A DNA stretch of 64,000 nt, taken from the NCBI GenBank assembly GCA_024500155.1, contig CM044862.1:24450501-24514500 (forward strand). The letters are read 5' to 3'. Position 1 is the stretch's first letter. Each line of letters begins with the position of its first letter. The notes below the pieces were generated by a model, which did no database searches, was not told the origin of the DNA, and saw nothing but the letters and a program-made list of their open reading frames with translations. Shown one piece after another: positions 9,541-22,012 of the stretch. The position numbers were made by a program, and so were the translations under genes. The DNA comes from Chenopodium formosanum (Eukaryota > Streptophyta > Magnoliopsida > Caryophyllales > Amaranthaceae).

Positions 9541-11593
9541 CAACGCGTTTTCGAAAATCTGGTAAATTTCCCGTACTGGAAGATAAAATAATATAATTCC
9601 ATCGAAAATGCTATTTGATCTTGATTAAAACTCTAAAGAGTCCTAATTGAATTAGGAATGATAAGAAACTTCTAGAATGTTCTAAAAGACTAAAACCATT
9701 CCTAATTGCATTAGGAATGATAAATTATATTAGGCCCTCCCCTAGATCATTGGGCCGTACATAAAGCTCAAACCGGGCCCAGTTTAGTAAATTGGCCATA
9801 ACTTCCTCAATATTCATCGGAATTGGGCTTATAATATATCGTTGGAAAGGTCTTTGCAAGCCCCATCCAACTACACCACTATTGGACCCATATCATGGAC
9901 CAACCAAACTGGATTGGCTGTTTTCTTAAAATAAAGTTTTCAAAAACAGAGAGAAGAGAAAAGAAATAAAACTTTCCGCTACACTAGACCTTTCCACACT
10001 TTCGTTTCATTCGATTATGATTCGACGTGAAAGGCACTCATCACCGGGTTTGGTTTTGGGGAGACACAAATGGGTGTCTACAAGATGGTGAACTGAAAGG
10101 AGTTCTCTCGGCCAATTGAGCTAGTTGTGAATCAACCATCTTGTTGTGAGATCTTATCTCTTTCATTTGTTTCCTAAAAGTTTGCATTTGTACATGCATG
10201 GCTTGAAGGAGTTGAGTTTGTGTTAGCTTCGCTTGAGGTGCTTGTTCTTGATTTCTTTAAGGTGCTTGGGTTTTATTGTTGTATTGGTTGTTCCTTGGAT
10301 AGCTTCCTCTTGGGTTTTGGGGTTGAGATGGAGGTGGATTTTGATATTGAGGGTTGGAGTTGTACGAAGGTTGAGCTTGTGGTCCCATTATTGAGGTTGA
10401 AATGCAAACCCGGGTGGTGGTTGTCTCCAAGCTACTCCACCGCCGCTTCCTCTAAATCCCTCTTGCCTTGTGTTGTATGCCGCTACATGCTCGGGGCTCA
10501 ATCCTCCACAATAAGATGTATCATGGTTCGTTCCTCCACAATTGTGACAAGAGAAAGAGTTAACTTGAGAAGAGCTTGCTCCACCGCTTGAACTTGCACT
10601 CACACTTGTGTTCAACTTGGAAAGCCCTTTTGTTAGTTGATCAATTTGATGTTGCAATTGATCAACTTTCTCCAATTCATAAATACCACCTTTCTTTGGA
10701 GCAGTTCTTCTTCGGCCCCCCAAGAGTTATTCTTTGCTACCTGTTCTATTGTGGCTTCAACTTGATTTTGAGGGATTTTGATTAATTTACCACCCGCCCC
10801 CAAAAACTGCATGAGCAACCCTTGATTGTACTCATTGTGGGGACACGCTTGCACCAACTCTTTGAATCTCTCCCAAGCTTCACCAAGACTTTCATAGGCT
10901 TCTTGCTCAAATGATGCAATTTTCCTTCTCATTTCGGCGGTCTTCTCCTCGGAGATAAATCGCTTCAAGAACGCCTTTACCATCTCCCTCCATGTTGTGA
11001 GAGAGTTAGGCTTTACTTGCTTTAGCCATTTCTTTGCTCGTCCGGTGAGAGATTGCCGGAAAAGGTGCATACAAATGTAGTCTTGGCTCACTTCATTGGT
11101 TTACATCATCGCGCACAACTCAAGGAATTGGTCCAAATGTTCAATAGGGTCCTCACTTGCACTTACAGAAAATTGCTCCAATTGGACCATTCAAGTATAT
11201 TGAGGATGGATTGAGAAATTGGTTTCCGTGACGGGTAGCAAAATCCCTCCCGTAAGCTCATAATCCTCCGGATTTCCGAACTCACGAAACAAAACATCAT
11301 CTTCTTGTCCCGCCATTGATCCACTTTGTGAACTTGAAGAGTAAGAATCACTCTCACTATCAACTATAACACCAAAACCTCTTCCCTTGTCTTGATAAAG
11401 CCTACGGACTTATCTCAAGGTTCGGTTGATCTTGTGGTCAATTTGATATGAGGGTGTTCCTTGAGACCTCCTAAGCATTAACCAAAGCTAAGCAAACAAT
11501 TAGCGATGACAAGGATGATAAAACAAACAAAACAAAAAGAAAAGCAAGTAAAATGACTCTAACAAAATCAATAGTAGACGCTAAACAAGCCGC

Positions 11594-11612
11594 TTCCCCG
11601 ACAACAGCGCTT
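11594..11612 (-). promoter_or_regulatory. Degenerate tRNA-Asp primer-binding site of Athila 1
   Basis: The plus strand reads TCCCCGACAACAGCGCTTA. It differs from the Athila 2 site (tRNA-Asp 3' end) mostly by G-to-A and C-to-T changes, as expected after methylation-driven decay. It lies five bases from the LTR end at 11618. Confidence 0.75.
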
Positions 11613-12729
11613 AAATTTGATCGCGAGTTAAATAGGTCGTTAAACTACTACCCTAATAAAATTAATCACTTATAATACCTAAACTTACACCAAACTAGTT
11701 AGTGGCAAGTAAAGGGTCGAACCACTAGAGAAGCACACTAATTCAACATCAATATTCACTAATGTAAGAGTAAAAAGGTATTGTTTTTGTTGGTTTTTTT
11801 TTTTTAGTAAAGAGCACTAAAACTACTAATAAGCAAGGAAAATGAAGATTAAAATCAATGGAAAAAGACGCTAGGGATACGGGGTGTCGAATATGATTAG
11901 AAAGAGAGGAATAATGATGATTATCATGAAAAACATGCCAAAGAACACAATATTCTACCAAACAATTCATTCTCATGCAATAGTCTAGGCAAATCAATGA
12001 AATAGGTCTATACTAATAAGGATCATTCTCATGCATCCTATTAGTTACAATCAAATCAAGAGAATAAAGAAACGCGATCTTTAAAACTCCACTTTAATAA
12101 CTCATTCTCATGCAATCATTAAAATAGAGATGATCTTAATCTAGTTCAAATCGGTTTCATGCATTTAAACTAGAAAACATCAAATAAAGTGCAACAATAA
12201 TCTCAAGCTATTAAAAATCATGTCTTTCATCAATTTATGGCATGAGTTCAATCCAACCATCATCATTCATCCAATATCAACACATATTTTCCACCCCCTT
12301 CCCCTAGCTAAGAGATTATCCTAGAGAAGGGAGATTAAACATAATATCAAAACTAGAAACAAACTCAAGAAACTTAAAACAAAACATGATTAGGAACAAT
12401 AAAATCAATAATAACTAGATGAACTAATAAGATTAACAAAAATAAGCAATAATAAAGCAAATAAATAAAGCTAAAAGAAAGGATTAGAGATTACTAAAGA
12501 AAGGATTAAGGAAAGATGAAAACTTGAAGTGTTGCTTGATTGAAGATTAAACTTGACCAAAGTTAAATACAATAAGGAAACTTGAGTAATAATCTACTTT
12601 CTCTCTCTAGATTAAGCTAATATTCTAAATTAGAACTCAGTTCAACTCATTACAAATTGTCCGGACTATATATATGAGGCTCCCCCAAAAGAAAGAAACT
12701 TGAGCAACAAGGCGCAAAGAAATCAGAAA

Positions 12730-12966
12730 CCCAGCGGTGCGCGCCCGCACACGAAATATGCACGCCCGCATAGTAGCAATGTGCGCTCTCTCACTATCTT
12801 GCGCGGCCGCAATTTTGAGGGTACGGGGAAACGATGCATGCCCGCACTGCAAATCTGCGCGCTCGCGCAATAGGTCGCGCACCCGCACGGAGATTGTACA
12901 GTAAGTCGCCCAAACTCTCTGGTTTGGCTCTGTTTCTTGAGCTTGGTTGCGCGGATTCTGACAGGG
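12730..12966. repeat. GC-rich GCGCGCCCGCAC cassette in the Athila 1 LTR
   Basis: Repeats of GCGCGCCCGCAC, GCACGCCCGCA and TGCGCGCTCGCGC lie 60-300 bases upstream of the minus-strand TATA box near 12670. The block continues after the solo LTR at 16128-16175 (GTGCGCCCGCACAGCC, GCGCGCCCGCACATT), so the insertion hit the cassette itself. It matches the position of GC cassettes in the other LTRs of the window. Confidence 0.8.
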
Positions 12967-12971
12967 CTGTG

Positions 12972-15900
12972 TGTAATACCCCGTATTTTTAATGTATTTT
13001 ATAAATTATTTATTTAATTATAAAATATATTTTGGGTCAAACTATTTTAATTATTGAATTATAAATAAAGCAAGTATTTATATTTGGGTCAATAAGTATT
13101 CAATCCAAACGTAGCCCATCTTTATTATGAACCCAATCATCCTATTTTTACTTTTGGGCCACCTAATTCTTCATTTAAGTCCATTATTTTTATGAAGCCC
13201 AAACCTACCCTAACCTAATCTACACTATAAATACTCTACTTATCCCCAAAATTTTACCACCCAAAAAGGTCAAATGGTCAAGGTAAGCTATTTTCTTTTT
13301 ATTTTTATTCTTTCTTTCTTCTTTCCTTTTTCCTTTTCTTATTCTTTCTTTTCTTCTTGCATTTACGTGGGTTTTGGGTGACATAAACCCACCCAAATTT
13401 CAACCTTGTTACTGCCACATCATCACACCGACCACCACCGCCGGTCCGCCGCTGCCGCCGCCGGCCAGCAGCCGCCCAGCTGGCCGGCCACCACCCACGG
13501 TGGTTCTTTCCTTCTCTCTCCTCTTTTATTTTGTTTTAATAATTATTCCTATAATATATACTTTGGGGTTTTGATTTTAAATTGTTTGAACATGATTAGT
13601 ATGTTCTACAATTGTGTTTTGATGATTAAAGGTTGTAAATTTTAGATTATAAAGTGTTTAATTTTCAGATTTTATGAAGTATTAAAAGTTAGGGTTTTAA
13701 TTATTAAAGTGTTGATTTTTAGGGTTCTAACTTACAATTGATTTGGGGCTTTTATACACCCATTGATTGTAAGTGGTAATAAAGCTTAAAGATTGTATCT
13801 TTATGGAGTTTTAATGAAATTTTAATGGGTTTTGTTAATAGAATAATGCTGGAATTTTTATTTACATACTACTTTTGTGTATTAATTAAAAGGAGTTGAT
13901 TACCCATAAGTAGAGAATATTTTAAGTGGTTTTAATATAATTTTCAGATTTTATTTAAGGGGTTTAAGCCTTAAAAAGTATGCTGGAATTTTTATATGAA
14001 CACGCAAATTCATGTTTTAATAATTAGATTTCCGTTCGTTAATATTAATCTCGTTTTAATCCCGATCAGATTCTAAACTCCTCCGATTTTGATATAAAAG
14101 TAGTGTTTTTCAAGTGGAAACAACGTTTTAAGAAAGACTCACTACATTTAGTAGTGAGCACCACCCTCTCGTGGCCAAATTCAGCCTCTAAATATGATTT
14201 TCGGGCAGCTTTTGATTTTTAACGAAGTTTTTTTTTTATGCTTTAAATTTTATCCTTGAGTTTAAAAAGGGGTATGAGATAATTTAGTGTTTCTATGGAT
14301 AATTTAAGTATAAAGATATATTTTGATGAAGTTTTAAAGGATTTTTGATTAGTTTAAAATGTTGGAATTTTATTTAAAGTAGTATAATTGTGATTTTTAA
14401 TAAAAGGGTGTGATTATCCATCAAAAAGGAGTTTAATTAGGGGTTTTTAAATAATTTTCAGATTATTATAAGTTATTTAAAGTGAGTTTAAGTTGCTGGA
14501 AATTGTGTATACAAGGGTAATTACTATAGTATTATTGTCCCTTTATGTAGGAGACTTGGTTTGAAAATTGTTGTAGAGTACTCGGTTATTTTAAGATCTT
14601 ATTTGAGGTACGTTCGCGTACTTAGCATATTTTGATGATGTAGAATCATGCTAGGTTTAATTTCAATCAATTACAAGTAGTATCATGCTAAGGTTTATGT
14701 ATTGAGTTGTGAATTATTGGTGTTGGTGATTGAATTGCGAAGCATGAATTATTTGTGATGGTTTATGGATTGGAAAATTATATTTTGGCATGATTATATG
14801 GACTACATATTTATTTATGGCATGATAAAGAGCATGTTTAATTAAACTAATTGTTTAATTATGTTTGGAATATTGAAAAGAAATTTTATTATGGTTCATA
14901 TAATTTTTATTGATGCTTTAAGCATGAGAAAGGAGCTATATAAGTGTCTATGTACACAAGGAATAAATTGTATGTTGGTGCCTTTGTGCTTTTAAGGTGT
15001 TTTTAATACCGAGGGATAGGATTTTTGGCGCTTTATGCGTTTAAGGTGTCTTTGACACTGAGGTAGAATTAAAAAGGGTTCAACATTAAATATTATGTGG
15101 TCACTAAATATTCAAGAATTAAATTGGTATGTTTGAGTGATTGAATTATTATTGATGATTGAATTGTTATGCTTTGAGGGTCATCACCAAGTCTAATAAT
15201 ATGTAAATAACGTAAAGTGAAAGAGATTACGCACCAAAACTCTTGGAACGTATATACCTTGAGTATGAACATATGGGGGGAGTTATGTGACTTTATATTT
15301 GATCATAATTTCTAACGGAGTACATGACGCTGTATATTCCTTTTTATTATTATTATGCGCTGGAATTCCGCCACCTATGTGTGGCACAAGTTTGTTGCTG
15401 GCACGGTTAGCTCTCGTGTCAGTTAACCTCAAATTTATTTGGGGGAGGTTAATAGGTGGAAACCCGTTGGATGCGTAATCAATGCAAAATGAATTAATTA
15501 GGGTCTAGTCATTGTATTATGTTGATTGGTATTTGTGAACATGTGCAATGAGGTAAGTGTGTGTTGATAGGTGAAAGCATGTTAGTGTGGCTATTTTACG
15601 CTTATGTACTCAGCTTTGCTGATTGTGTGTGTTTGTGTGTTTTGGCCATGTCTTTACCTTGGCCCTATGATGACCCATTTTTAATGGAGAGTAGTGGAGA
15701 CAAGTAGAGATAAGCTTTTTAGGTATTGAGGCATATTCATGATGGGGCACGAGTGAAGAGCGAATCATGCTAGTTTATATTAGTTACAACGTGTTTCTGC
15801 TTTAATTATTTATGCTAATATTTATATGTGGAGCTAATATCAAGTTTGGATTTGGGTTGGTTTTTAATAAGGGCCTTTAATGGTTCCAAGTTGTAGGTTG

Positions 15901-16127
15901 ATTTTCATTTTACTTCGCTCATTTTGGTTTAAACTTTACTTTCGTTTGGTTAGCTTTTCAAGTTGGATTGTTTTGGAAAGGTTTTTAAAATTAGTCTTCC
16001 GCTGTGTATCTTTGATATTTGCCTTAACTGTTTTCACGGTGGAGGTAATGTCTTAGATATTCCTATTTAAAGTTTTATACAGGGCAAAACAGGTACTTTA
16101 AAATAAAGGAATTTCTAGGGTGTTACA
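12972..16127 (+). mobile_element. Tekay/Del-like solo LTR 1 (3156 bp)
   Basis: It opens TGTAATACCCCG and closes GGGTGTTACA, an imperfect inverted repeat typical of long chromovirus (Tekay/Del) LTRs. The exact duplication CTGTG flanks it (12967-12971 and 16128-16132). The plus orientation rests on a TATA box at 13226-13233. A GC-rich CCACCGCCGG stretch at 13430-13500 is leader-like. No internal gag-pol is present, so it is a solo LTR. The small ORFs inside are chance. The family name is inferred from end sequences and length. Confidence 0.88.
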
Positions 16128-16414
16128 CTGTGCGCCCGCACAGCCAAGGATGCGCGCCCGCACATTAGCGGCGCAGAACTACATACTTGGCTCCTTGAAG
16201 TCCTCCTTCTTTCGGCATATGATACCTACGAAACACAAGCATGGAAATCAAAATAAAGAGAAGGAAAAAAACTAAGAAAACGGAAGATAAAGGAGAAGGG
16301 AAAGGAGAAAACAAAACTAAGGAAAAATGCTTAGAAAAGGACCAAACAAGTGCAAATGAGGGGAGAATCCTTAGAGGAAAAAGGATAAAAGAGTGGCATA
16401 AATGCCACTCATCA

Positions 16415-16616
16415 ATTGCCTGTTGTTGTCCCTTTATTCGTGGTTGCCTTTTATGATCCGTGAACGGTTTACAAGTTCCTTAAAAACTTGTTGGCGACTC
16501 CCTACTTTATTGTCCCTAATCGTTGTCCCTAATCATATATGTTAATTCCCAGTTCTAAAGAGTGCTAAGCATATTTACACATGCTTAACGTAGACGCACT
16601 TCAAACGACGCCTACA
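16415..16616 (+). mobile_element. Right end of a Tat-type LTR (subfamily C) cut by Athila 1
   Basis: The sequence from TTGTCCCT through GGTTTACAAGTTCC, TTGGCGACTCC and GACGCCTACA at 16616 matches the right end of the LTRs at 20809-22718 and 59672-61736. It contains the conserved U5 hairpin and a 10-base primer-site core. The left part must lie beyond Athila 1, outside the window. Confidence 0.85.
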
Positions 16617-16805
16617 GAGGCTTACTGGTATCTTCAATCTTGAGTGTTTGAAATCAGAGACAGGGACATATACATGAATTAATTCCATTATGCAATGTCC
16701 TAAATAAGAAAACACAACAAAATAAAGGGTTTGCTGAATGATGCAGGTGAGTGAAAGGAGGAGGAAGATGATATTGAAGACATTGTCTAAGGCTACTATG
16801 AGAAG
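16617..16805 (+). pseudogene. LINE reverse-transcriptase ORF, upstream fragment
   Basis: In pieces the plus strand reads HNKIKGLLNDAGE, then EEEDDIEDIV, stop, GYYEK. This resembles the region just before the RT core of plant L1-type LINE ORF2, where 'KYFH...RR.N.I..L.' and 'I...Y...LF' motifs occur. It ends exactly at the AGAAG target duplication and continues at 23009 after the inserted solo LTR. Multiple stops: dead. Confidence 0.6.
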
Positions 16806-17917
16806 TGTAATACCCCGTATTTTTATACGTATTTTATTTAAAATAAGTACTTAATAGAGTATTTAAATAATTTGAAATGTTTTATTTATGGCATTTTAAT
16901 CATTTATTTTAAATAAATTGGAAAATATTTTATAAAAAGAAAGTTTATTTAATTATTTATTTTATTAAAGTTGGGGTTTAATTTACGAAAGTTTTTTTTT
17001 AGTAAAGTTTTATTAGGAAAGGGATTAGGAAAGATTAAAAAGGGAAGTTTAGGTGAGAAGGGTTTCTAGAGAAAGGGGTATAAATATTCAACACTTAAAC
17101 AAATTAAACTTTGTCCAGAGTGGAGAAAACCCAAGGTAAACTTTCTCTCTCTTCTCCTTTATTTTTTTTCCTTTTTCTTTCTTTCTTTTTCCCTTTCCCT
17201 TATTTTCTTTCACCACCGCCGTCCACCACCACCACCGGTGGGCCACTGGCCACCAGCAGCACCTGCCGGTAGCGGCGGCTACCATTAGCGATTGGCAGCA
17301 GCCGGCAGTGGTGGCCGACCTGCTGTCCGGCCTCTTTCCCATTCGGAAAAAAAAACTTAATCTTTCTTTTTAAATATTGTTTAAACCTTTGATCTAATTA
17401 TAAATAAAGGATTTTGTGTTAATATTATGATGATCGATATTATGTATGGTGTAATTAAATTTTTAGATTGTAATTCTAATTAAAAAGCCCCAATTTTGAA
17501 ACCCTAGTTTCATAAATTATTAATTATTGAAGGATTATGATTTAGGGTGGTTTAAACCTTTGATTTAAGTGTTTTAAAGCCTAATTACATCAAGTTTTCA
17601 TTAATATATAATGATGGAATTTTCGGTAGTATATTAAAAATCAAGTTTCTTTAAGAAATTTTAATTACCCATTAATTAGGATTAAAGTATGAGGTTTTAA
17701 ATTAAATTTCAGCTTATTTTAATTAAATTATGAGTGGTTTAATAAGAGTGTATATTGCTGGAAATTTGTGTAGAGATGATTTTAATACTAATTTATTATT
17801 TTAAATTGTAGGAGACTTCGAAGTGAGTGATTTTTATTAGTCGTGGTGATATTAACATTGTATTCAAGGTACCTTCGGGTACTTAGCTTTTTTTTTGGTT
17901 ATGTAGTAGCATGTTGG

Positions 17918-19628
17918 CACTAGTAGAAAAAAAAAATAAAAAAGGCACCCTTTAATTGCCACTGGTTCAGTCCAAACCGGTGGCAAAAATGGGCTAAAAA
18001 ATAAGCGACCTAATGAACAAGATATATGGCACCGGTAACAAAAACATAAATCCCACAAGTGAACCGGTGCCATTTATTATTTTAAAAAAAAAACCGCCCC
18101 TTATATCCCCCAAACCCTAACATACTCCAATCTCTGCTGTGCCTCTCCTCTTCTTTCCTTGTCTTTCTCTCTCCTCTCCTCCTCTTTCCTTAGCTTCTCT
18201 TTCTCTCTCCTCTCCTCCTATCCTCCTTTTTCCTTCTCGCTCTTTAATTTCATTCGATTTCCACCAAACATTGGCAACGACATTATCATGATAATTTGCT
18301 CCTTTCCCAGAGCTCTTGAATTCGATTTCCACCATGAAAACCACCACGAAGACCACTACGAAGACATGCAACACCATTTTCTAAGTTTTTAATCGATTTT
18401 AATTCGATTTTTTTTTATTTTAATCGATTTTTTTTATTTGAATCGATTTGAATTTGATTTTAATTCTGGTTTTTTTTCCATTTCAATTCGATTTTTATTG
18501 TTTTTTTTTTCGATTTTGATTTTTTTTATTTCAGGGTTTTTTTTTTCGATTTCAATTTTGATTTTATTTTTTTCGATTTTGATTTTTGGGTTTTTTGATT
18601 TCTGGGTTTTTTTTTATTTGATTTCAATTTTGATTTTTTTTTACGATTTGTGGTTTTTTTTCCCATTTCAATTCAATTTTTTTTTTTCGATTTCAATTTT
18701 GATTTTTTTTTTCGATTTTGATTTTTGGGTTTTTTTTTATTTCAATTTTGATTTTTTTTTCGATTTCTATTTTGATTTTTTTTTCGATTTCTGGTTTTTT
18801 TGTTTTGATTTTAATAGATTTGAATTTCTGGTTTTTTTTTTTTTTTTTTTTCTGGGTTTGATTATTTGGATTGAATTTCGGGGTTCTAATTTCTGGGTTT
18901 TTTTTTTCGAAGCTTATTTATATTAATCGATTTTTTTTTGGTTCCAAATCTTATTTATATTAATCAATTTTTTTTTCCGAAGCTTATTTATATTAATCGT
19001 TTTTTTTTTTAATTTGTGCAGGTATATTGATTTAGATCTTAAATTGAAGAATCAAGATGCAAGAATATTGATTTAGATGTGTTTGGGGGTTTTTTTTTTG
19101 ATTTATATTGTAATTTTTTGATTTATATTGTAATTTTTTTTATTTGTATGTTGTAATTGATCTATATTGTAAATTTTTTTTGATTATATATTGTAAATTT
19201 TGGATTATATTGATTGATATTCGATTTATCATTTGATGTTCTTATTTAATTTAGTTGATTTAATTTTTAAGTGAAAAAAAACAAAAAAAAAAAATTTATA
19301 TTTTGGGAACTTTTGGCACCGGTTAAAAACAATGATAAAAAAATTTTGGGCCATTTTTGGGAACTTTATATTTTGGGAACTTTTGGCACCGGAAAAAAAC
19401 AATGATAAAAAAATTTATATTTTGGGAACTTTTGGCACCGGTTAAAAACAATGATAAAAAATTTATATTTTGGGAACTTTTGGCACCGGTGCCAATAACC
19501 ATTTTTCCACCGGTTTGAATCGGTGGCTTTTCATGCAAGTAATTGGCACCCCCCACATTGGCACCGGTTCCAAACCGGTGGCATTGAGGGGTTTTTAACC
19601 GGTGCCAATTTCGTTTTTTCACCTAGTG
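17918..19628. mobile_element. Non-autonomous CACTA (CMC) element 1
   Basis: The ends are CACTAGTAGAAAAA and TTTTTTCACCTAGTG; CACTAG is shared as an inverted repeat. The flanking 3-bp duplication is imperfect (TGG/TAG). Subterminal GGCACCGGTT and AACCGGTG words repeat many times near both ends, as in CACTA elements. The interior is a CT-rich tract (18120-18240), a short gene-like stretch and a long TTTCGATTT-rich low-complexity region (18380-19000). No transposase is present. Phe-rich ORFs in the T-rich part are artefacts. Confidence 0.85.
19300..19500. repeat. Subterminal tandem repeats of CACTA element 1
   Basis: A unit of about 60 bp (TATTTTGGGAACTTTTGGCACCGG followed by AAAAACAATGATAAAAAA, each part cited separately) recurs four times with small changes. 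Such arrays carry the transposase-binding words of CACTA elements. Confidence 0.85.
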
Positions 19629-22012
19629 TAGATGTGATTAATTGATTACAAGTAGTATCATGTTAGATTTGGAATGGAAATTGTGAGTTGGTTGATATTG
19701 GTGATTGAATTATGAAGCATGATATATTTGTGATGGATTAATGATTAGAAAATAATAGTTTGGAATGTTGAATATGAACCACACTTTTATTTATGGCATG
19801 ATAGAAAGCATGTTTAATTAAACTAAATGTTTAATTTGGTTTGGAATATTAAGAGGGAATTTTATTATGGTTCATATAATTTTTATTGATGCTATAAGCA
19901 TGAGAAAGGAGCTATGTAAGTGTCTACGTACACGAGGAATAAATTGTATGTTGGTGCCTTAGTGCACTTAAGGTGTTTTTAACACCGACGGATAGGATAT
20001 TTGGCGCATTAAGCGTTTAAGGTGTCTTTGACACGGAGGTAGATTTAAAAAGGGTTTAACATTAAATATTATGTGGTCACTAATTATTCAAGAATTTTAT
20101 TAGAGTGTTTAATAGTTTAAATAATTGTGATGTTGATGTTATTATGGTTTGAGAGTTATCACCAAGTTAATAAAATGTAAATAACGTAAAGTGAAAGAGA
20201 TTACGCACAAAAACTCTTGGAACGTATATACCTTGAGTATGAAAATATAGGGGGGGGGGGAGTTATGGGTTTTATATTTTACCATAACTTCTAGTGGAGT
20301 ACAGGATGCTCTACATTCCTTTTATTATTATGCGCAGGAATTCCGCCACTTACGAGTGGTTCTTTTATACTGGCACGGTTAGCTCCCGTGTTAGTACCCA
20401 TTTATTGGGGCAGGTTAGGGGGGAAACCCGTTCGATGCGTAATCAAAAGTAAAGAAATTATTTTGTTGCTTAGTTGAAAAGTTTTTGGTGTGTGTTGTGT
20501 GCTTGAAAACAGGTGCAACGAGGTAAGTTGTGTATTGATAGGTACAAGCATGTCAGTATGTTTAAATACGTTTATGTACTTAGCTTTGCTTATTGTGTGT
20601 TTCTGTGTTTGTTGGCCTTGTTTTATCTTGGCCCTATGATGACCCATTTTTAATGGAGAGTAGTGGAAACAAGTAGAGAAAAGCTTTTCGGGTGATGAAG
20701 CATATTCATGATGGGCATAGTGATGAAGAGCGAATCATGCTAGTTTCCATAAGTTTATGATGTGTTATTGCTTTAATTATATTATGATATTTCTATTGCG
20801 AGACTAACTGTAGACACCTTAAAATGTCTCCCCGAAACCAAAACCGATGATGAACAACTTTTCACCGCCATTATTGGTCGGGTTTAGTATTTAATCCCGG
20901 GAGTGCTTAAAATTCATAACAAACTCAATTCGTAAAATCAGTCCTAATGTTTAGTCAAAGCATAGTCCAATTTTTATTTTGGCCCAAACCTTTTTTTATT
21001 CATTTCATATTATTTATTATTTTATCCCAATTAATAAATAATAAACTGAAATAGCCCGAAATTATGAGCGACACTTAAAAATGCTGAGCGTAATTAGGGT
21101 AAAAGTGAATCTGGACGCAAAAATGGAAATAATTTCCACCGTGTCATGGAAATAGTTGCCGCGCCACGGGAACTTTCACCGCGTCATGGCATAATTTCTC
21201 GTGTCACGGTGCCCATCCCGTGATATGGGGTTGTTCCGTTTTTTCTCCGTGTAAACCTTTCACGTGCTTTTATCTTATGTAGGTTAAATCTTTCCCGCGT
21301 AACTCCAGGTTTCCCTACGTCACACTAAGGTGTACCGTATCATGGCATACTTTGCTGTGTCACGGCATGCTTTTCCATGTCGCGGCATTATTTTTTAGGG
21401 TTTTTATCTTTTTAGGGTTCCGTGTGTTCCCTCACCTCACTTTCCCAATAAATACCCCTCATTTCTGTTGTTCGGGGCATCAATTAATTCTCTCTTCTCT
21501 CTTTTATGTTCTAGCCTAAAAATTAGCCTACCTTATTCTTTCAAAATACTTCCTTTAAGCACTCCAAGGAGTTCGTACTTTACCCAAGGTTCTATCCTTA
21601 AACCAAGGCGAGAAAGGTAGAACTATTTGAGGGTTTGTCCCCCAAATGAACTCTATTTAATTGAATTTTAATTATTGTTTTATTATTTCCTTGAAGTTAC
21701 TAACTCGTTTATTGTTTTATAGTTACAAGCAAGCAAAATCAACGTAAAAAATCATGTTCCTTTTATTTCTATTATTTTTCTAACGATTTTATATTGTTGG
21801 ATTTATCGTTAAATTGCTTCCAATATTAATGTTAATTCTATTATATTTATTGACCACCATATTACATGTTAAAGGGAATACGTAATTGAAAATCACAACT
21901 AATAAGATAATTTGGACAATCGGTTTAGGTTCCTTTAATCTTGTTATTAATCAAGTGATCGCTAATAATTAGAATTATATGTTGCATTAGTATTCAACCC
22001 ATTTAGCATAAT

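Larger units (their letters stand above)
8030..10082 (-). mobile_element. Tat-type solo LTR (subfamily A) inserted in Athila 1 gag
   Basis: It runs from TGTAGGGAAT to GTGTCTACA (5' TG / 3' CA), 2053 bp, and is flanked on both sides by the exact 5-bp duplication AGATG (8025-8029 and 10083-10087). That is the mark of a solo LTR left by LTR-LTR recombination. The minus orientation follows from the TATA box at 9349-9356 and from identity of its ends with the LTR beside the primer-binding site at 56401-56418. U5 holds GAGTCGCCA (8133-8141) and a perfect 7-bp-stem hairpin (8142-8162). A GC-rich TGGCGCC-type cassette lies at 9412-9540. No ORF is credible. Confidence 0.92.
7655..11316 (-). pseudogene. 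Athila 1 gag, split by a solo LTR
   Basis: The best start is the ATG at 11314-11316 (MAGQEDDVLFREFGNPEDY). Two in-frame stops follow (near 11187 and 11100). Then comes a retrotransposon gag domain (RQSLTGRAKKWLKQ, FISEEKTAEMRRKI), a frameshift near 10690, and a CCHC zinc knuckle CHNCGGTNHDTSYC with perfect CX2CX4HX4C spacing (about 10510-10550). The C-terminal part is Pro/Gln/Asn-rich. The frame is interrupted at 8030-10082 by a solo LTR and continues on the other side (LPGQPQPNPSHNS, then PFPGRLAKRKLNDKF). Gag builds the particle and binds RNA; this copy is dead. Confidence 0.85.
3963..16414 (-). mobile_element. Athila-lineage Ty3/gypsy retrotransposon, copy 1 (defective, 3' end missing)
   Basis: Order on the minus strand: 5' LTR (11618-16414), degenerate tRNA-Asp primer-binding site (11594-11612), gag, protease, an internally deleted RT/integrase, a GC-rich leader, then a third ORF truncated at 3963 by the Tat-like LTR. 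Two solo LTRs are inserted (8030-10082 and 12972-16127). The 3' LTR lies outside the window. The right end (minus-strand TGATGAGTGG) abuts a Tat-type LTR fragment at 16415, so this element was itself inserted into that LTR. The Asp primer site, the DLG-type protease and the third ORF support Athila. Confidence 0.85.
11618..16414 (-). mobile_element. 5' LTR of Athila 1 (about 1.64 kb without its insert)
   Basis: Plus-strand ends are TGATCGCG at 11618 and CACTCATCA at 16414, matching the ends of both Athila 2 LTRs (TGATCTAGGG / CACTCATCA). Shared internal words include GGGTCGAACCACT near 11715. A minus-strand TATA box (CTATATATATAG-like) is at 12664-12675. The GC-rich cassette begins at 12736 and is cut by the Tekay-like solo LTR at 12972-16127; the remainder is at 16133-16175. 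Removing that insert leaves about 1636 bp, in line with 1626 and 1695 bp for copy 2. Confidence 0.85.

Noticed and set aside
10220..10785. Plus-strand ORFs over Athila 1 gag
   Set aside because: Shadow frames; the minus strand carries a clear gag domain and zinc knuckle there.
18438..18926. Phe/Ile-rich 162-residue open frame
   Set aside because: Pure consequence of TTTTTCGATTT-type low-complexity DNA inside a CACTA element; no real protein features.
19300..19500. Regularly spaced repeats resembling a CRISPR-like array
   Set aside because: The units are nearly contiguous, carry CACTA subterminal words and lie in plant DNA; no spacers of independent sequence.
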